Assembly (NCBI GenBank): GCA_964609245.1 | Contig: CAZSSB010000006.1 | Location: 44,628 to 108,627 of the forward strand | Length of the DNA: 64,000 nt | Reading direction: 5' to 3' | Source: JAFGCY01 sp964609245 | Lineage (GTDB): Bacteria > 4484-113 > JAFGCY01 | Shown: positions 61,610 to 64,000 of the stretch, in pieces | Layout of the letters: each line of letters begins with the position of its first letter | Position numbering within the stretch: the stretch's first letter is position 1 | Notes under the pieces: model-generated | Database searches by the model: none | The model's input: the letters and a program-made list of their open reading frames with translations, nothing else | What the model was told of the DNA's origin: nothing | Program-made: the position numbers and the translations under genes

Positions 61610-62422
61610 CTACACGGCTGATCCACCGGTGGCACTGGTCTGCTGTCCGGCGCGGTTCTCGCGAGCGGCCGCCAACATGTTGACCAATGTGTCACTCGGG
61701 CGCACCGAGAGTTCATACTCCCGCTCGCGGAGGCTCTCCTCCAGTTCCTGATCGACCAACCCCATGGCTTCGGCGCGCGGCCAGATGTCTTTCTTGATCG
61801 ACCTGACCTGCTGCTGCAATTCGATCTTGTCGATCAGCCAGGTCAGGTCCGCCTTCTCCGCATTGCCCGTGATCAGCCGCCACATCACGTTGACGCGATG
61901 CCAGGTCCACTCGACGTTGAACCCCCGCGCCTGCGTGACGGCAAACTCATATGCGCGCGCCAGATACTCCGCCTGGTCGTGGAGGAACGACCATCCGGAG
62001 ACGTGATGCCACAGTTCTGTCGTATGCTCCTGTTCGGGCAGGCTGTTGATCAGCCCCTCGAGTTCCTCGGGAGGCAGCCCCAGGATTCCCAGGCGGTCGA
62101 GGAACGTGCGCGCCTGGATATAAAGCCTGACCCGCAGGCGCTCGGCAGCAGCCACCTCGCTGGGTTTGGCCAGCAGGCGCGCCAGCTTCAGCTGCTTCTC
62201 CTTGCATCCGGGATCGCCCAGCACCCCCTGCGCCTGGAATTCCAGATAGGCCAGCTGGTACTTCAGGCAGGCCGCTGGTTCGCGGTTCAGTGCTCCGGAA
62301 TCAAGTGCCGCATGTGCTTCGGTGACTCGCTGGCGGATGACCGTTTGGTCGCATTCATAGAGCGCGACCACGATCGGCTCGCACCAATCGACGTACCACT
62401 TGGCGCTGCTGCTATCTCCCAT
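61610..62422 (-). CDS. Helical-repeat (TPR-like) protein of unknown function
   Basis: 270 residues, no signal peptide or membrane segment. Nearly all helical, with paired helices of TPR length (QRVTEAHAALDSGALNREPA, CLKYQLAYLEFQAQGVL, FLHDQAEYLARAYEFAVTQA). Trp-rich around residue 175 (FNVEWTWHRVNVMWRLI). No catalytic motif seen; probably cytoplasmic and protein-binding. AAGG precedes the ATG. A possible in-frame leader ORF starts at 62506. Confidence 0.65.
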   Translation of the reverse strand: MGDSSSAKWYVDWCEPIVVALYECDQTVIRQRVTEAHAALDSGALNREPAACLKYQLAYLEFQAQGVLGDPGCKEKQLKLARLLAKPSEVAAAERLRVRLYIQARTFLDRLGILGLPPEELEGLINSLPEQEHTTELWHHVSGWSFLHDQAEYLARAYEFAVTQARGFNVEWTWHRVNVMWRLITGNAEKADLTWLIDKIELQQQVRSIKKDIWPRAEAMGLVDQELEESLREREYELSVRPSDTLVNMLAAARENRAGQQTSATGGSAV

Positions 62423-62449
62423 CTTTGACCTTCTGCACGCCTCCGCAGT

Positions 62450-62506
62450 TCATGGGGCTCGCATGACCTGCCGCCAGAGCATGCCGGTGCACTCCCGCGG
62501 CTGCAC
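62450..62506 (-). other. Possible leaderless leader ORF (18 codons)
   Basis: GTG 62506 lies 5 nt after TATAAT and opens MQPRECTGMLWRQVMRAP, then TGA. It is in frame with, and 27 nt upstream of, the ATG at 62422. Confidence 0.35.
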
Positions 62507-62511
62507 CCCCC

Positions 62512-62517
62512 ATTATA
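62512..62517 (-). promoter_or_regulatory. -10 box, TPR-like gene
   Basis: TATAAT on the minus strand, about 90 nt before ATG 62422. Confidence 0.55.
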
Positions 62518-62615
62518 CCCTCTCCGATATCCGCATTGCTGGATGTAATCTATAAGTAACTTCCCCATGCAGGCTGAAGCAGGCTGATTGCGGCTGGATA
62601 CGTCGTGGCGGCAAT

Positions 62616-63857
62616 TCAGATGAACGACTCAAAGGGCACCACGGCAAGAATGTTGGCTACTTTGCGCTGCGCGCCGCCCGCCGGCGAGTTGACTACCTCG
62701 TCGCCGACGAACATGGTGCTGGAGCCACCGCCGTCAAAGCCCATCGCCTCCGTGCACTCCAGCAGGTCGCGGCACAGCACGGCCAACTCGTCCCAGCTGA
62801 CGCCCCCGGCGCCACCGTTGCGGTCCACCACGATGATCAGGTTCTTACCGGCCCGGGTACGGCCGACCGCGGTGCGGGCGTTGGGACCGCTGAAGTAGCT
62901 GCCGAACTGCTCGGCGTGCGGGTCGAGCACCACGCGCCCACCGCTGAGCAGCAGCGGTCCACCGCCCAGCAGATAGGGGAAGCTCTCCCAGCCGGCGGGA
63001 ACGTTGGTCTTGAGCTGCATCTCCATCCCGAGGTAGACGCGGTCGAGCCACTCCAACTCCTCCAGCGCCGGGCGGTGGATACTGAGGACCACGCCGTCGG
63101 GCGGGATCGCCGTATCCTGGCGGCTGACGCCCGTAATGATATAGCGATCGGGTTCCAGCAGGATGAACGGATCCGCGACACGGTCGGGGCTAATGCGATG
63201 CAGCAGGATCTCGACACCCCATTCATTGGTGCGGGTCGAGGGCCCGAACTCCGGTGTGAAGACGATCAGTTCCTTGTCCTTGCGCTGGCGGTTGTAGCCG
63301 TGGATCGGCGTCAGCGAGTCGATCGCCGGGATATAGAGGTAGCTGTGCAGGCGGAAGCGGTCGAAGTGCAGCTGGCCGTGCTCGTCGATGCCCAGCACGG
63401 CGCGGTTGAGGAACTGCTCGAAGATGATGCGGCGCTTGATCTTGACCAGCCCGACCGGCAGACGCGTGCGGCCCGTATCGAAGAAGCCGCCGTTGATTGC
63501 CGCCACGGCGCCGACCTCGGCCGCCAGCGTGCTGACCGGCGCGACGGTGCCGACCTGGTTGTTGGCGATCACCGGCATCAACGCGTAGCTGCTCAGCGGA
63601 TCGATCTGCACGGTGTGCAGGTTGACGCCACCGCGGGACGTCTCGAGATGGTACTTGTGATAAGCCACGCCCGCCGCCGCGCTCTGGGTCTTCTCGCCGA
63701 CGATCTCCCAGCTGAACTGCGCCGCCCGCGCCGAACCGGCCACGCTGAGGACTGCCGCGCTGAGCAGCACTACCGTCAGCGCGCGCCCCCGCGCGATCAT
63801 CGGCGTCACGGGGCGCGCGCAACACCGGTTCGAAGTGGCGGAAAGGGGCAGCCGCAT
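62616..63857 (-). CDS. Exported phosphodiester glycosidase (NAGPA-domain) protein
   Basis: 413 residues from ATG 63857, 7 nt after TACAAT. Signal or anchor segment ALTVVLLSAAVLSVAGSARA. The NAGPA/DUF2233 domain shows AAINGGFFDTGRTRLPVG, GRTRAGKNLIIVVDRNG, LLECTEAMGFDGGGSSTMFV and a terminal ANILAVVPF. Homologues remove N-acetylglucosamine from phosphodiester-linked glycans or act on cell-wall exopolysaccharides. It is exported, so the target is probably wall or surface glycan. Divergent from tRNA-Gly. Confidence 0.88.
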   Translation of the reverse strand: MRLPLSATSNRCCARPVTPMIARGRALTVVLLSAAVLSVAGSARAAQFSWEIVGEKTQSAAAGVAYHKYHLETSRGGVNLHTVQIDPLSSYALMPVIANNQVGTVAPVSTLAAEVGAVAAINGGFFDTGRTRLPVGLVKIKRRIIFEQFLNRAVLGIDEHGQLHFDRFRLHSYLYIPAIDSLTPIHGYNRQRKDKELIVFTPEFGPSTRTNEWGVEILLHRISPDRVADPFILLEPDRYIITGVSRQDTAIPPDGVVLSIHRPALEELEWLDRVYLGMEMQLKTNVPAGWESFPYLLGGGPLLLSGGRVVLDPHAEQFGSYFSGPNARTAVGRTRAGKNLIIVVDRNGGAGGVSWDELAVLCRDLLECTEAMGFDGGGSSTMFVGDEVVNSPAGGAQRKVANILAVVPFESFI

Positions 63858-63864
63858 GCGCGGT

Positions 63865-63870
63865 ATTGTA
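63865..63870 (-). promoter_or_regulatory. -10 box of leaderless promoter, NAGPA protein
   Basis: TACAAT on the minus strand, 7 nt before ATG 63857. Confidence 0.72.
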
Positions 63871-63904
63871 GCAAGCCGCGGAGGGCTCGCACGCGGCGCC
63901 GTCC

Positions 63905-63933
63905 TTGACACTGTACGTCGCAGGCGGCATAAT
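63905..63933 (+). promoter_or_regulatory. Consensus promoter of tRNA-Gly
   Basis: TTGACA (63905-63910), 17-bp spacer, CATAAT (63928-63933), 13 bp before the tRNA 5' end. Confidence 0.88.
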
Positions 63934-63946
63934 TTCAGGCCCGCTT

Positions 63947-64000
63947 GCAGGAGTAGTTCAGCGGTAGAACACCACCTTGCCAAGGTGGGGGTCGCGGGTT
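63947..64000 (+). tRNA. tRNA-Gly (GCC), 3' end outside the window
   Basis: Acceptor GCAGGAG, D-arm GTTC/GAAC, anticodon stem CCACC/GGTGG around TTGCCAA with anticodon GCC at 63979-63981, and the beginning of the T-arm (GCGGGTT). Only 54 nt are visible; the rest runs off the right edge. Confidence 0.95.

Overview
The window is a GC-rich (roughly two-thirds G+C by eye), gene-dense stretch of a bacterial chromosome using the standard code (prfB carries the classical in-frame UGA frameshift). The cell looks diderm and motile: KdsB (Kdo activation for LPS), about ten predicted lipoproteins, two predicted outer-membrane barrels, UppP, FlaG and FliD. It encodes BshA (bacillithiol synthesis), QueG, AckA/Pta, ThiE/ThiS, LepA, long-form HPF, RuvB, Def, DeoB, a SRAP protein and a tRNA-Gly. 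I cannot name the species. The mix of LPS, bacillithiol and dockerin-type lipoproteins with an 'IGQN' signature suggests an uncultivated, deep-branching Gram-negative lineage. No plasmid, phage, IS or CRISPR signature was found.

Layout. 1-9.4 kb: tandem glycosyltransferase running off the left edge, an acidic secreted protein with a strict three-residue leucine period, lepA, an FG-GAP lipoprotein, hpf, a zinc-ribbon/TPR membrane protein, kdsB. 9.4-16 kb: a SelB-like winged-helix protein without GTPase coupled to an oligopeptide ABC ATPase, SPFH protein, queG with a cytochrome c lipoprotein, HtrA protease. 16-24 kb: flaG, a giant fliD, a secreted protein, pta-ackA. 24-31 kb: heterodimeric ABC exporter, MocR-type regulator coupled to a dockerin-type lipoprotein. 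31-40 kb: class V aminotransferase and serA, LVIVD protein, Rieske-like protein with Tyr replacing both ligand His, prfB, histidine kinase, lipid-kinase family protein, PorV-like protein. 40-52 kb: 12-repeat beta-roll protein, VOC protein, uppP, an ankyrin lipoprotein between two identical 223-bp direct repeats, bshA-thiE-thiS, second dockerin-type lipoprotein, rhomboid protease, thiamine-binding protein, Cys-rich protein. 52-64 kb: deoB and lipoprotein, barrel protein and lipoprotein, SRAP-ruvB-def operon, stand-alone 5'-3' exonuclease, small lipoprotein, NAGPA-domain protein, tRNA-Gly.

The most consistent signal is transcriptional. At more than twenty genes a TANNAT-like -10 box lies only about 6-8 nt before the ATG or GTG start, with no Shine-Dalgarno sequence, so the messages should be leaderless. 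Genes inside operons, and a few with real leaders, instead carry GGAGG-type sites. This rule fixes many start codons here, including GTG starts of prfB, uppP, deoB and the left-edge glycosyltransferase.

A second theme is intergenic mosaics of perfect palindromes framed by GTAGGGGC/GCCCCTAC and CACAGAGATCACAGAG-type words, concentrated at 32.8, 40.0, 42.1, 43.4-43.6, 44.7-44.9, 51.4-51.6 and 57.2-57.6 kb.
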